Shown: positions 33,606 through 43,949 of the stretch, piece after piece
How the letters are laid out: each line of letters opens with the position of its first letter
Position numbering within the stretch: the first letter of the stretch is position 1
Assembly: GCA_030373145.1 (NCBI GenBank)
Contig: JAUCZK010000001.1
Span: forward strand, 124,001 to 188,000
Direction of reading: 5' to 3'
DNA: 64,000 nucleotides
Source: Cyanobium sp. CZS48M
GTDB lineage: Bacteria; Cyanobacteriota; Cyanobacteriia; PCC-6307; Cyanobiaceae
Translations under genes and position numbers: made by a program
Notes under the pieces: model-generated
Told to the model about the DNA's origin: nothing
Database searches by the model: none
The model's input: the letters and a program-made list of their open reading frames with translations, nothing else

Positions 33606-35198
33606 TCAACCCCAGCGCATGAAGGCCCCGGCCGTGGCCGCCAGCTGGGGGCTCACCTGGCTGAGCTCCAGCAGCGGTCGGCGCTCCGGCTCCAGGGTGG
33701 CGCTGGGGTGGGCGCTGCGCTGGGCATCGGGGCTCAGCAGCAGGCTCACCGCCCGGGTGCCGCTCCAGCCGGCCATCAGGGTCAGGGCAGAGAGCAGATC
33801 AGCCTCGGCCAGGCGTTCATCCCCTCCGGCGCCCTGGGCCAGCAACAGCGCCAGCTGAGGTTGTCCCAGCAGGGCCAGCAGACGGGGATGCTCCTCCCTC
33901 CGCAGCTCCAGCCCCCGCTGGCTGGCCCACTCTCGCAGCTGGGGCCAGTGCTCGGCTTCCGCCTGCTCCGGCGCTCCTGAGGCGGCGTTCCAGGCGATCA
34001 CCGCCGTCGGTCCACCCGCTCCGGTCTGCTCCCGGGCTGGGCCGGGGTGCATCAGGTGGCCGAGTTTGGTCTGCTTGGTGAGCAGGTAGGCGGCGTTGTG
34101 CTGGCCAGGATCCATCACCAGTGGCACCCGGTCTTCCACCTTCAGCCCGTAACCGCCGAGGCCGGCGATCTTGCGCGGGTTGTTGGTGATCAGGCGCAGG
34201 TGATGCACGCCCAGATCACTGAGGATCTGGGCGCCGACGCCGTAGTTGCGCAGGTCGGCGGGAAAGCCGAGGCGCTCATTGGCCTCAACGGTGTCAAGAC
34301 CGCCATCCTGAAGGCTGTAGGCCCTGAGCTTGTTGATCAGGCCGATGCCCCGGCCCTCCTGGCGCAGATACACCACCACCCCCTCGCCGGCGGCTTCGAT
34401 CATGCGCAGGGCCGCCTCCAGCTGGGGGCGGCAATCACAGCGCAGGGAGCCGAAGGCGTCGCCGGTGAGGCATTCCGAGTGCACCCGCACCAGCACCGGA
34501 GAGCTGGCCAGCTCGGGCCGCCCTTTGACGATGGCCACGTGCTCGCTGTCGTCGAGCTCATTGCGGTAGCCGATCGCCCGGAACTGACCGAAGGCGCTCG
34601 GCATCTCGGCTTCGGCTTGGCGGCGCACGAAGCGCTCCGTTTCCAGCCGGTAGCTGATCAGATCGGCGATGTTGATCAGGCGCAGGCCGTGCCGCCGGGC
34701 GTAGCTCGCCAGTTGCGGCAGGCGGGCCATCGAGCCATCGGCGTTCTGGATCTCACAGATCACCCCGGCGGGGTAGAGCCCTGAGAGGCGGGCCAGATCG
34801 ACGGCCGCCTCGGTGTGACCGGCCCGCTTGAGCACGCCGCCCTGGCGGGCCCGCAGGGGGAAGATGTGGCCGGGCCGGCGCAGGTCGGCCGGGCGGCTGG
34901 CGGGATGGATCGCCACCTGGATCGTGCGGGCGCGGTCGTCGGCGCTGATGCCTGTGCTGACGCCGTTCTCCGGTCCGGCATCGACGCTGACGGTGAAGGC
35001 GGTCTGGTTGCTGTCGGTGTTGCGATCCACCATCAGGGGCAGCTCCAGCGCGTCGAGGCGCTCCCCTTCCATCGCCAGGCAGATCAGCCCACGGGCTTCG
35101 GTGGCCATGAAGTTGATCTGCTCGGGCGTGGCGAACTGGGCCGCGCAGATCAGATCACCTTCATTTTCGCGATTTTCATCATCGACCACCACGATCAT
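33606..35198 (-). CDS. ribBA: Bifunctional riboflavin biosynthesis protein RibBA
   Basis: Combines 3,4-dihydroxy-2-butanone-4-phosphate synthase (N-terminal) with GTP cyclohydrolase II, the two entry steps to riboflavin. Visible: [19 protein letters not shown], the [17 protein letters not shown] active-site stretch, GTP cyclohydrolase zinc ligands in [19 protein letters not shown], and [17 protein letters not shown] further about 120-residue C-terminal extension follows the cyclohydrolase domain. ATG 35198 is the first usual start, but clear family sequence ([18 protein letters not shown]) continues upstream in frame to a stop at 35400-35402, with no ATG, GTG or TTG. The true start may be non-canonical, e.g. 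CTG at 35330. Confidence 0.93.
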   Translation of the reverse strand: MIVVVDDENRENEGDLICAAQFATPEQINFMATEARGLICLAMEGERLDALELPLMVDRNTDSNQTAFTVSVDAGPENGVSTGISADDRARTIQVAIHPASRPADLRRPGHIFPLRARQGGVLKRAGHTEAAVDLARLSGLYPAGVICEIQNADGSMARLPQLASYARRHGLRLINIADLISYRLETERFVRRQAEAEMPSAFGQFRAIGYRNELDDSEHVAIVKGRPELASSPVLVRVHSECLTGDAFGSLRCDCRPQLEAALRMIEAAGEGVVVYLRQEGRGIGLINKLRAYSLQDGGLDTVEANERLGFPADLRNYGVGAQILSDLGVHHLRLITNNPRKIAGLGGYGLKVEDRVPLVMDPGQHNAAYLLTKQTKLGHLMHPGPAREQTGAGGPTAVIAWNAASGAPEQAEAEHWPQLREWASQRGLELRREEHPRLLALLGQPQLALLLAQGAGGDERLAEADLLSALTLMAGWSGTRAVSLLLSPDAQRSAHPSATLEPERRPLLELSQVSPQLAATAGAFMRWG

Positions 35199-35421
35199 TT
35201 CGCCGTTGCGGATGCCGGCGAGGGCATCGGCGATCGAATCGAAACGGATCGGGTCGTGGCCCGGATCCGCGAGGGGGAGGGCGTCAACGGCGCCGACGAG
35301 GGGAGCGGAACGCTCGGAGCGAACAGTCAGAACAGCGGGATCAGGTATCGGGCATTCTCTATCAGTTGCGGGCTCAACGTGAGCGGGGGCCCGGTACGAT
35401 CAGCGCCCCAGACACCCCGGC

Positions 35422-36498
35422 ATGGTCAGCCCCACAGCAGCCCGGCGCGTCGCGGTGATCGGCGCCAGCGGCTACGGCGGCCTTCAGACCCTGCGCCTGC
35501 TTCAGCACCACCCCGAATTCGTGGTCAGTTATCTGGGGGGTGAGCGCAGTGCCGGCCACGCCTGGAGCGAACTGGTGCCTTTCCTGCCCCTGGAGGGCAA
35601 CCCGGTGGTGCGCCCCCCCGACCCCGACGCGATCGCCGCCGCGGCCGACTTCGCCGTGCTCAGCCTTCCCAGTGGCCTGGCCTCCCAGCTGGTGCCCCCC
35701 CTGCTGGAGCGGGGCGTGAAGGTGGTGGACCTCTCCGCCGATTACCGCTACCGCTCCCTGTCCCAGTGGCAGGAGGTGTACTCCAGCGAAGCCGAACGCT
35801 ACGAGCGCCACGATGGGGCCCTCTGCAGCGAGGCGGTCTACGGGCTGGTGGAGTGGGAGGAGGAGCGTGTGGCGGCCGCGCGGCTGGTGGCGGCCCCCGG
35901 CTGCTTCCCCACCGCCAGCCTGCTGCCGCTGCTGCCGTTCCTCAAGCAGGGCCTGATTGATCGCAGCGGCATCATCATCGACGCCAAAACGGGCACCTCC
36001 GGCGGTGGCCGCGCCGCCAAGGAGAACCTGCTGCTGGCGGAAGCCTCCGAGGCCGTGGCTCCCTACGGCGTGGTGGGACATCGCCACACCAGCGAGATCG
36101 AGCAGACCGCCAGCCAGGTGGCGGGCCAGCCGATCCAGCTGCAGTTCACCCCGCACCTGATGCCGATGGTGCGGGGCCTGCTGGCCACGGTCTACGGGCG
36201 GCTGCGCGACCCGGGGCTGACCGCCGAAGACTGCACCACCGTGCTGCGGGCTGTTTACCGCCACAGCCCCTGCGTGGAGGTGCTGCCGGTGGGCACCTAT
36301 CCCTCCACCAAGTGGACCCGCCAGACCAACCGGGCCCTGCTCTCGGTTCAGGTGGACAGCCGCACCGGCCAGCTGATCCTGATGAGCGCCGTCGACAACC
36401 TGGTCAAGGGGCAGGCGGGCCAGGGGGTGCAGTGCCTCAACCTGATGGCGGGCCTGCCGGCGGCGATGGGTCTGCCGCTGCTGCCGTTCTATCCCTGA
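35422..36498 (+). CDS. argC: N-acetyl-gamma-glutamyl-phosphate reductase
   Basis: NADPH-dependent third step of arginine synthesis. 358 aa. Visible: nucleotide-binding VIGASGYGGLQTLRLL, LSLPSGLASQLVPPLL, VDLSADYRYR, the active-site Cys in APGCFPTASLLPL, DAKTGTSGGGRAAKENLL and GHRHTSEIEQ. ATG 35422. Its 3' end overlaps the convergent purN gene by 62 bp. On the left it is divergent from ribBA, with the conserved part of ribBA reaching close to its promoter. Confidence 0.97.
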   Translation: MVSPTAARRVAVIGASGYGGLQTLRLLQHHPEFVVSYLGGERSAGHAWSELVPFLPLEGNPVVRPPDPDAIAAAADFAVLSLPSGLASQLVPPLLERGVKVVDLSADYRYRSLSQWQEVYSSEAERYERHDGALCSEAVYGLVEWEEERVAAARLVAAPGCFPTASLLPLLPFLKQGLIDRSGIIIDAKTGTSGGGRAAKENLLLAEASEAVAPYGVVGHRHTSEIEQTASQVAGQPIQLQFTPHLMPMVRGLLATVYGRLRDPGLTAEDCTTVLRAVYRHSPCVEVLPVGTYPSTKWTRQTNRALLSVQVDSRTGQLILMSAVDNLVKGQAGQGVQCLNLMAGLPAAMGLPLLPFYP

Positions 36499-37150
36499 GT
36501 CGAGCGGCGGCCAGGGCCACCGCCAGGGGCAGCAGGCGGTGCTCCTGGCGGTGAATTCGGGCCGCCAGGCTGTTTCGGTCGTCACCGGGGAGCACGGGAA
36601 CGGTGGCCTGGGCGAGGATCGGTCCGCCGTCGAGGTCTGTGTTGACCAGGTGGGCCGTGCAGCCGCTGAGGGTGACACCGGCGGCGAGGGCCTGGCCCAC
36701 CGCATCAAGACCGCGGAAGCTGGGCAGCAGCGAGGGGTGGATGTTGATCAGGCGCGAGGGAAAGGCGCTGATCAGGCGCGGGCTGACGATCCGCATCCAG
36801 CCGGCCATCACCACCAGATCCACGCCGCAGGCGGCGAAGGCCTCGATCAGGGCGCCATCGAGCTGCTCTCGGCTGCAGTGCTGGCGGTGATCCACCAGCT
36901 CGCAGGGGATCCCCAGCCGCTCGGCCCGCCCCTGGGCGCCGCAGCCGGGATTGTTCACCACCAGCTGAAGCACACGGCCCCGCAGGGGGCCTTCGCGGCA
37001 GGCCGCTACCAGGGCCTCGAAGTTGGATCCCTCGCCGGAGGCCATCACCCCCAGCCTCAGCTCGCTGGTCTGCTGGGGCCAGGGCTGTGCCAACGGCCAC
37101 TGGACACAACCGGGCGGATCGCTAGGGTCTGGCGAAGCGGGCATTGGCAT
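36437..37150 (-). CDS. purN: Phosphoribosylglycinamide formyltransferase
   Basis: Transfers a formyl group from 10-formyl-THF to GAR in purine synthesis. Visible: LGVMASGEGSNFEALVAAC, VVNNPGCGAQGRAERLGIP, VMAGWMRIVSPRLISAFP, the catalytic NIHPSLLPSFRGLDAVGQAL and GCTAHLVNTDLDGGPILAQA. The C-terminal tail (after RLRDRT) is Ala/Pro-rich and lies inside argC on the opposite strand. Starts possible at 37168, 37150 and 37144; I chose 37150, which has GGAGAG about 10 nt upstream and does not run into the divergent gene at 37152. Confidence 0.92.
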   Translation of the reverse strand: MPMPASPDPSDPPGCVQWPLAQPWPQQTSELRLGVMASGEGSNFEALVAACREGPLRGRVLQLVVNNPGCGAQGRAERLGIPCELVDHRQHCSREQLDGALIEAFAACGVDLVVMAGWMRIVSPRLISAFPSRLINIHPSLLPSFRGLDAVGQALAAGVTLSGCTAHLVNTDLDGGPILAQATVPVLPGDDRNSLAARIHRQEHRLLPLAVALAAARLRDRTAAAADPSPPAGPPSG

Positions 37151-37151
37151 C

Positions 37152-37496
37152 TTGTCGCATCTCTCCATCCTGCCAACGGTGATCCGCGACCTGGATCTGC
37201 TGGCGGCCTCCCTGGTGGACCTCGGCTGTGATCCCAGCCCGGCTGGAGTGCTGGAGGGTTTTGCCGGGGAGACCACGGCTGTGGATCTCAAGGTGCGCTT
37301 CTCGGCTGAGCAGTGGATCGGTTGGTGCCGTCAGGCCGACGGCACCCTGGCCCTGGTCGGAGATCTGCAGCGCCTGAGCCGCTCCCGTCCGCTACAGACC
37401 TTCCTGGGCCGCCTCACCCGGCGCTATGCCGCCCGGCTCGCCCTCCAGGACGCGGCCCTTCAGCTGCCGATGGCCACGATCGACCTGGTGTCCTGA
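37152..37496 (+). CDS. DUF1257 (Ycf35-like) protein, TTG start
   Basis: A 114-aa protein of the DUF1257/Ycf35 family, found in cyanobacteria and red-algal plastids, function unknown. The family N-terminus (M-S-H-x-S-x-x-x-T-x-x-R-D-L-D-L-L) corresponds here to LSHLSILPTVIRDLDLLAAS, so the initiator is TTG at 37152. Also visible: LVDLGCDPSPAGVL and VDLKVRFSAEQWIGW, and the C-terminal LTRRYAARLALQDAAL, where RRYA is typical. The start lies 1 bp from the likely start of the divergent purN. An M61 peptidase gene follows 7 bp later. Confidence 0.83.
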   Translation: MSHLSILPTVIRDLDLLAASLVDLGCDPSPAGVLEGFAGETTAVDLKVRFSAEQWIGWCRQADGTLALVGDLQRLSRSRPLQTFLGRLTRRYAARLALQDAALQLPMATIDLVS

Positions 37497-37503
37497 AGCC
37501 TGG

Positions 37504-39222
37504 GTGGTGGACCTTTCTCTGGATCTGAGCGAGCCCCATAGCCACCTGGTCCAGGTCAGCCTTCGCTGCCCGCCGACCACGCCGGTGCTGCGGCTGCGGC
37601 TGCCCGCCTGGACCCCGGGGTCCTATCTGATCCGCGACTACGTCCGCCACCTGGAGGGCCTGGAGGTTCGTCAGGGCGGCCAGCGGCTGCTGCCGTGCCG
37701 CACGGATCCCGCCGGCTGGCGGCTTGAGCTGCCCTCTCTGGAGCCGCTGGAGATCCGCTATCAGCTGCTGGCCGCTGACCTGACCGTGCGCACCTGCCAC
37801 CTCGATGGCGACCACGGCTTTCTGGCCCTCGCGGCCCTGGCCCTGGAGGTGGAGGGGGAGCGCTGGGCTCCCCATCGCCTGAGCCTGCACTTGCCGGAGG
37901 GCTGGCGCCCCTTCGTGCCCCTGCCGCGCCAGGCCGATGGCAGCTGGCTGGCCAAAGACTTCGATCAGCTGGTGGACACCCCCGTTGAAGCGGGCCCCCA
38001 CCATGAGCACCATTTCAGCGTGGCCGGCGTGCCCCACCGCTGGGTCTGCTGGGAGGCCACGGCGGCGGCGGATGGTCTGCTCAAGACCCATCCCAAGCTG
38101 CTTCAGGACGTGGCGGCGGTGTGTGAGGCCTGCTGCAGGTTGATGGGCGAGAGCGCTCCCGCCGCCCCCGACTATCTGTTCGTGCTGCATCTGCTCGATC
38201 AGGGCTACGGCGGCCTAGAGCACGACACCTCCACGGTGCTGCAGTTCTCGCGCCAGACCCTGCTCAAGCCCGAGGGTTACCGCCAGCTGCTGCAGCTGGT
38301 GGCCCACGAATATCTCCACCAGTGGAATGTGCGCCGGCTGCGGCCGGCGGCGCTCTGCCCGATTGATTACCACAAGCCGGTGATTGTGTCCGGTCTGTGG
38401 TTCGCCGAAGGGGTCACCAGCTATTTCGACCAGTTGCTGCCCCACTTGGCTGGGTTATCGAGCGAGGATGACGTGGTGCATGATTTTGGCGCCGATTTAA
38501 GCCGCTACCTGCTCACCCCGGGGCGTTTCCATGGCCAGAGCCTGCGTCAGAGCTCGGAGGAGGCCTGGGTGAAGCTCTACAGGCGGGAGGCCAACAGCGA
38601 TGACAACCAGATCAGCTATTACCTCAAAGGAGCAGTCCTTTCGCTGGTGCTTGATCTGGAATTGCGCCGCTCGGGATCGTGCCTGGCCCAGGTGTTGCGG
38701 GACCTCTGGGCGCGTCTGGGGCGCTGGGGCCGGGGCTACCGGGAACACGACCTGCTGAAGGCCTTCAGCGACCGCTCGCCGGCCCTGGCCGATCGCCTGC
38801 CGGCCTGGCTGGATGGCTTTGAGGACCCGGATCTGCCCGCCTACCTCCAGGACGTGGGGCTGATGCTGGAGCCTCAGCACTCTGCGGAGCCTGATCCGGG
38901 CCTCAGGGCCTCGCTGCAGGGCGGAGCCCTGGAGGTGGTGCGAGTGCTGCGCGGCGGCCCCGCCCAGGCGGCCGGTCTGGTGCTGGGCGATGAACTGATT
39001 GCCCTTGACGGACTGCGCTTGCGCAAACCCGAAGACCTGGCGCCACTGCTTCGGGCTGAGCAGCGTCAGGAGATCACCATCAGCCGGCGGGGGCGGCTGC
39101 GCCACCTGACCATCACCGCGGCGGCGCCGGCGATCGAGCGTTGGCGTCTGCTGCTGGATCCCGCTGCCGGCCCCGAAGCGCTGCAGCGCCGCCGCCAGTG
39201 GCTGGGGGTGGTGCCATGTTGA
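37504..39222 (+). CDS. M61 family glycyl-aminopeptidase-like protein with PDZ domain
   Basis: A zinc aminopeptidase related to M1 enzymes; M61 prototypes cleave N-terminal Gly/Ala. 572 aa. The beta-rich N-domain has RLPAWTPGSYLIRDYVRHLE. The catalytic site is QLVAHEYLHQWNVRRLRP (HExxH) with the downstream zinc Glu in GLWFAEGVTSYFDQL. A C-terminal PDZ domain (about 470-550) has RVLRGGPAQAAGLVLGDELI followed by ALDGLRLRKPEDL. No signal peptide, so cytoplasmic by prediction. The start is GTG 37504 or 37507. Its end overlaps the next gene (amidase ATG 39216) by 7 bp. Confidence 0.9.
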   Translation: MVDLSLDLSEPHSHLVQVSLRCPPTTPVLRLRLPAWTPGSYLIRDYVRHLEGLEVRQGGQRLLPCRTDPAGWRLELPSLEPLEIRYQLLAADLTVRTCHLDGDHGFLALAALALEVEGERWAPHRLSLHLPEGWRPFVPLPRQADGSWLAKDFDQLVDTPVEAGPHHEHHFSVAGVPHRWVCWEATAAADGLLKTHPKLLQDVAAVCEACCRLMGESAPAAPDYLFVLHLLDQGYGGLEHDTSTVLQFSRQTLLKPEGYRQLLQLVAHEYLHQWNVRRLRPAALCPIDYHKPVIVSGLWFAEGVTSYFDQLLPHLAGLSSEDDVVHDFGADLSRYLLTPGRFHGQSLRQSSEEAWVKLYRREANSDDNQISYYLKGAVLSLVLDLELRRSGSCLAQVLRDLWARLGRWGRGYREHDLLKAFSDRSPALADRLPAWLDGFEDPDLPAYLQDVGLMLEPQHSAEPDPGLRASLQGGALEVVRVLRGGPAQAAGLVLGDELIALDGLRLRKPEDLAPLLRAEQRQEITISRRGRLRHLTITAAAPAIERWRLLLDPAAGPEALQRRRQWLGVVPC

Positions 39223-40109
39223 ACGCCCTGATGCAGCGCCTGCGCGCCAACCCCCTGGCCCTGGGTCTGCTGGGCGGAGGGGTGATCCTGGGGCTGGGGG
39301 GCCTGGGGTGGCTGACCCATGACCTCAGCGCCAGCTCCGAGGCCGCCAGCCGCCCTTCGCTGCTGCAACTGCTGGAGCAGGTCACCCAGCCCGCTCCCTC
39401 CCGTGAGCCGACCCCGCGCCGGCCCTCGCCCCTGCCGCCGCCACGGCCGGCCTGGGTCAGCCCCATGGCCCGGCAATGCGTTGATCTCGACCCGCGCCTG
39501 CGCCTGCGCCTGGAGGGTGAGCTCTCGGCGTTGCCCGGCCGCCGCCAGCGTCTGGCCATCGATCCCAGCAATTACGGGGTGCGTTTCGAGCGCGATGCCT
39601 TCGGCCATCCGGTGGATCCCACCCCCCAGGTGGTGGTGCTGCACGAAACGGTCTACGGCCTTGGCTCAGCCCTGCGCACCTTCCAGACCCCTCACCCCAG
39701 GGATGAGGATCAGGTGAGTTATCACACCCTGATCGGCCTTGATGGCCAGGTGATCGATGTGCTCGATCCCAGCCAGCGTGCCTTCGGGGCGGGCAATTCC
39801 TCCTTCAACGGCCGTTGGGTGGTCACCAATCCCCGGGTGGGTGGCTCGATCAACAACTTTGCCCTGCACATCAGCCTGGAAACCCCCGTCGACGGCGAAG
39901 ACAACGACAGCGTCCACAGCGGCTACAGCAGCAAGCAGTACGACGCCCTGGCCCTGGTGCTCACCGACTGGATGCGCCGCTTCCCGATCCCCGCCGACCA
40001 CATCACCACCCATCGTCAGGTGGACCTGGGCGGTGAGAGGGCTGACCCGCGCAGCTTCAACTGGGCGGCCCTCCAGAGCCGCTTGGGGGCGCTGGGTCAA
40101 CTCTGCTGA
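39216..40109 (+). CDS. Membrane-anchored N-acetylmuramoyl-L-alanine amidase (amidase_2 type)
   Basis: A peptidoglycan amidase of the AmpD/PGRP fold. 297 aa with an N-terminal anchor (NPLALGLLGGGVILGLGGLG), a Pro-rich spacer, then the zinc amidase domain. Ligands are visible in PQVVVLHETVYGL (first His), SYHTLIGLDGQVIDV, FALHISLETPV and DHITTHRQVDLGGERADP (His and Asp). ATG 39216 starts inside the M61 gene (ATGTTGA overlap), so the two are translated together; together they look like a cell-envelope or peptide-recycling pair. Confidence 0.87.
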   Translation: MLNALMQRLRANPLALGLLGGGVILGLGGLGWLTHDLSASSEAASRPSLLQLLEQVTQPAPSREPTPRRPSPLPPPRPAWVSPMARQCVDLDPRLRLRLEGELSALPGRRQRLAIDPSNYGVRFERDAFGHPVDPTPQVVVLHETVYGLGSALRTFQTPHPRDEDQVSYHTLIGLDGQVIDVLDPSQRAFGAGNSSFNGRWVVTNPRVGGSINNFALHISLETPVDGEDNDSVHSGYSSKQYDALALVLTDWMRRFPIPADHITTHRQVDLGGERADPRSFNWAALQSRLGALGQLC

Positions 40110-40119
40110 AGCGCTGGTT

Positions 40120-40959
40120 TCAGATCAGCGGCGAAAGTTGCGGCTTGCGCTCCGAGTACATGAGAGCGTGAAGCTCAGGGTCCTGCATGTAGCTGAGGAT
40201 GCGAGCGGGGTAATCCAGCTTGCCGTTGTGAAGGTAGGCGAGGGTGGCCAGTGCCTTGGCGTCGCGGGGGCTGCCGCTGGCCTGCAGCGGGTGGGCGGGC
40301 AGGCCCAGTTCGCGACTCAGCCGGGCGAACTTGCCCACCAGCAGCGACACATTGCGGTCTGGATCGAGCAACTCCTGCCGTGCGGCGTGGATCTGATCGG
40401 GACTGGGATCGGCGGGGAGCAGGCCCTGATGAATCAGTTCACCAATGCCGAGCTGGGCGGGTCCATGGGTGCTGAACAGACCCGACTGGGCGGCCAGGGG
40501 CAGGTCTTCGCCGGGTTTGGCGTGCTGGATCTCATCGAAGAGCACGGCCGCCACCAGCATCGGGTTGATGCGCTGTCGGCGGCTTTCCTTCAGGATCGTG
40601 GGCTTCAGCTCTTCCAGTCGCTCCACGGTGCGGGCCCTCAGGGGCGTGAGCTGATCGAGCCCCTGGGTGAACAGCTGGGCCAGCGGCGCCTGGGGTCCGT
40701 GCACACCGAAGCGGCGCTGCAGTTCCCTGAGTTCTTCAGGGCTGAAATCGATGGGATCGGGACGCTGACCCTCGCTGGTGAAGGCCTTTGGGTCACTGCT
40801 GTCGCTGCTGAGGCTGGCGGTGAGGCCGGGCTCGGTGAGCAGCGCGAAACTGGAGCGGGTGGAGTGTGGTGAGGCTGAAGCGAGGCTGAGCAGCGAAAGG
40901 GCGGAGGCCAGGGAAACAACCCACTGTTTCGCTTCACCCCTGCGGAAGAACGAAGCCAT
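40120..40959 (-). CDS. Exported DUF1402-like protein (lysozyme-fold-like)
   Basis: A 279-aa predicted periplasmic protein. ATG 40959 gives a typical signal peptide (SFFRRGEAKQ, then WVVSLASALSLLSLASA). The conserved core is IKESRRQ-like TILKESRRQRINPMLVAAVL followed by FDEIQHAKPGEDLPLAAQSG, then STHGPAQLGIGELI, which resembles DUF1402 proteins and lytic-transglycosylase-like helices with a catalytic-type Glu (FDEIQ). Function unproven. It converges on the amidase gene (10 bp between stops), so two envelope genes face each other here. Confidence 0.72.
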   Translation of the reverse strand: MASFFRRGEAKQWVVSLASALSLLSLASASPHSTRSSFALLTEPGLTASLSSDSSDPKAFTSEGQRPDPIDFSPEELRELQRRFGVHGPQAPLAQLFTQGLDQLTPLRARTVERLEELKPTILKESRRQRINPMLVAAVLFDEIQHAKPGEDLPLAAQSGLFSTHGPAQLGIGELIHQGLLPADPSPDQIHAARQELLDPDRNVSLLVGKFARLSRELGLPAHPLQASGSPRDAKALATLAYLHNGKLDYPARILSYMQDPELHALMYSERKPQLSPLI

Positions 40960-41177
40960 CGAGGGCCGTGGGGTCAAGGAAATCCGCCGAATCAAATATT
41001 TCTTGAAGATTAACGGCTCAGCCTGAACATCTCCACTGCTGGGGTCGTTTGTGTTTCCGTCCATACCAAGCGCCCCGATCTGGCCGTCTTCGGTGTGGCA
41101 TGGCACCCCTGCGCTTCCTTGCGGGCCCTTCCAGGGATAGCTTCAGCCTCGGCAGCCGATTCGTGAAACCCGCCCGC

Positions 41178-42779
41178 ATGACGACGCTTCCGGATTACAG
41201 CATTCATGAGCCCCAGATTCAGTGGCAGCGGTTCTGCGCCCTGCTCTGGCACCACGACGACCTGGGTGTCTGGGTTGATGTCAGCCGGATGGCGCTCAAC
41301 CAGATCCATCTCGACGCCCTGGAGCCGGCCTTCGCTCGTGCTTTTGCGGCGATGCAGGCTCTGGAGTCGGGGGCGATCGCCAATCCCGATGAGGGGCGTC
41401 AGGTGGGCCACTACTGGCTGCGGACCCCTGAACTGGCGCCCGATCCCCAGGCGGCGGCCCACATCCAGGCCGAGGTGGAGCGGATCGATGCCTTCGGTCA
41501 GCAGGTGATTGGTGGCGCCTGCTCGGCGCCCTCGGGAACGCCCTTCACCGATGTGCTCTGGATCGGCATCGGTGGCTCAGGTCTGGGCCCTTTACTCATC
41601 CTGCGCGCCCTCAAGCAGGTGGGGGTAGGGCTGCCGTTCCACTTCTTCGACAACGTTGATCCCCAGGGGATGAGCCACACCCTTGCGGGCCTCGGCGATC
41701 GGCTGCGCACCACCCTGGTGGTGGTGGTGAGCAAGTCTGGCGGCACGCCCGAGCCCCGCCTGGGCATGGAGCAGGCCCTGGCCCGGCTGGAGTCCCTCGG
41801 CGGAAGCTGGGCCCAGCAGGCGGTGGCCGTCACCCTGGTGGGCTCCCAGCTGGATCAGCGGGCCGAGGCCGAGGGCTGGCTGGCCCGCTTCGACATGTTC
41901 GATTGGGTGGGGGGACGCACCAGCATCACCAGCGCTGTGGGTCTGCTGCCGGCGGCCCTGATCGGCGCCGATCTCCACGGCTTCCTGGAAGGGGCGGCCC
42001 GGATGGATGCGGCCACCCGCGTGGCCAACCTGCGCAGAAACCCGGCGGCCCTGATGGCGGCGGCCTGGCATGTGGCTGGCGCCGGTGCCGGTGGCCGCGA
42101 CATGGTGGTGCTTCCCTACCGCGACCGGCTGGAGGTGTTCAGCCGCTACCTGCAGCAGTTGGTGATGGAGTCGCTGGGCAAGCGGCTCGATCGCGACGGC
42201 CGCGAGGTGCATCAGGGGATTGCTGTTTACGGCAACAAGGGCTCCACCGATCAGCACGCCTATGTGCAGCAGCTCCGTGATGGGGTCGACAACTTCTTCG
42301 TCACCTTCATCGAAGCCCTCGATGATCCGGCTGATGTGGCCCCCATCGGCGGGGAGTACCCCGGTGATTTCCTCGATGGATTCCTGCAGGGCACCCGCTC
42401 CGCCCTCACCGAGGGTGGTCGCCAGAGCCTTTCGATCAGCCTGCGCCGCTTCGATGCCCGCAGCCTGGGGGCGCTGGTGGCTCTGTTCGAGCGGGCCGTG
42501 GGCCTCTACGCCGAACTGGTGAACGTCAACGCCTACGACCAACCCGGCGTGGAGGCGGGCAAGAAGGCCGCCGCCACGATCCTTGAGCTCCAGGTCCGGG
42601 TGGAGGTGTTGCTGGCCGATGGGACACCCCGCTCAGTGGCGGCGATCCAGGAGGAGCTGCAGCTCCCCAGCCCTGAGGCGGCCTTCTGGATCCTGCGCCA
42701 CCTCTGCGGCAATGATCGCGGCTATGGCGCCGAGGGCGACTGGGGTGATCCGGCCGGCCTGGTGTTCCGGAAGGTGTGA
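41178..42779 (+). CDS. pgi: Glucose-6-phosphate isomerase
   Basis: Interconverts glucose-6-phosphate and fructose-6-phosphate. 533 aa. Visible: VLWIGIGGSGLGPLLILRAL, VVSKSGGTPEPRLG, FDWVGGRTSITSAVGLLPAAL, the catalytic VYGNKGSTDQHAYVQQLRDG and a C-terminal YDQPGVEAGKKAA. ATG 41178 (MTTLPDYSIHEPQIQW) is chosen because the frame before it is not conserved. About 220 bp lie between it and the divergent DUF1402-like gene; I see no other feature there. Confidence 0.97.
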   Translation: MTTLPDYSIHEPQIQWQRFCALLWHHDDLGVWVDVSRMALNQIHLDALEPAFARAFAAMQALESGAIANPDEGRQVGHYWLRTPELAPDPQAAAHIQAEVERIDAFGQQVIGGACSAPSGTPFTDVLWIGIGGSGLGPLLILRALKQVGVGLPFHFFDNVDPQGMSHTLAGLGDRLRTTLVVVVSKSGGTPEPRLGMEQALARLESLGGSWAQQAVAVTLVGSQLDQRAEAEGWLARFDMFDWVGGRTSITSAVGLLPAALIGADLHGFLEGAARMDAATRVANLRRNPAALMAAAWHVAGAGAGGRDMVVLPYRDRLEVFSRYLQQLVMESLGKRLDRDGREVHQGIAVYGNKGSTDQHAYVQQLRDGVDNFFVTFIEALDDPADVAPIGGEYPGDFLDGFLQGTRSALTEGGRQSLSISLRRFDARSLGALVALFERAVGLYAELVNVNAYDQPGVEAGKKAAATILELQVRVEVLLADGTPRSVAAIQEELQLPSPEAAFWILRHLCGNDRGYGAEGDWGDPAGLVFRKV

Positions 42780-43948
<1,169 letters not shown>

Positions 43949-43949
<1 letters not shown>

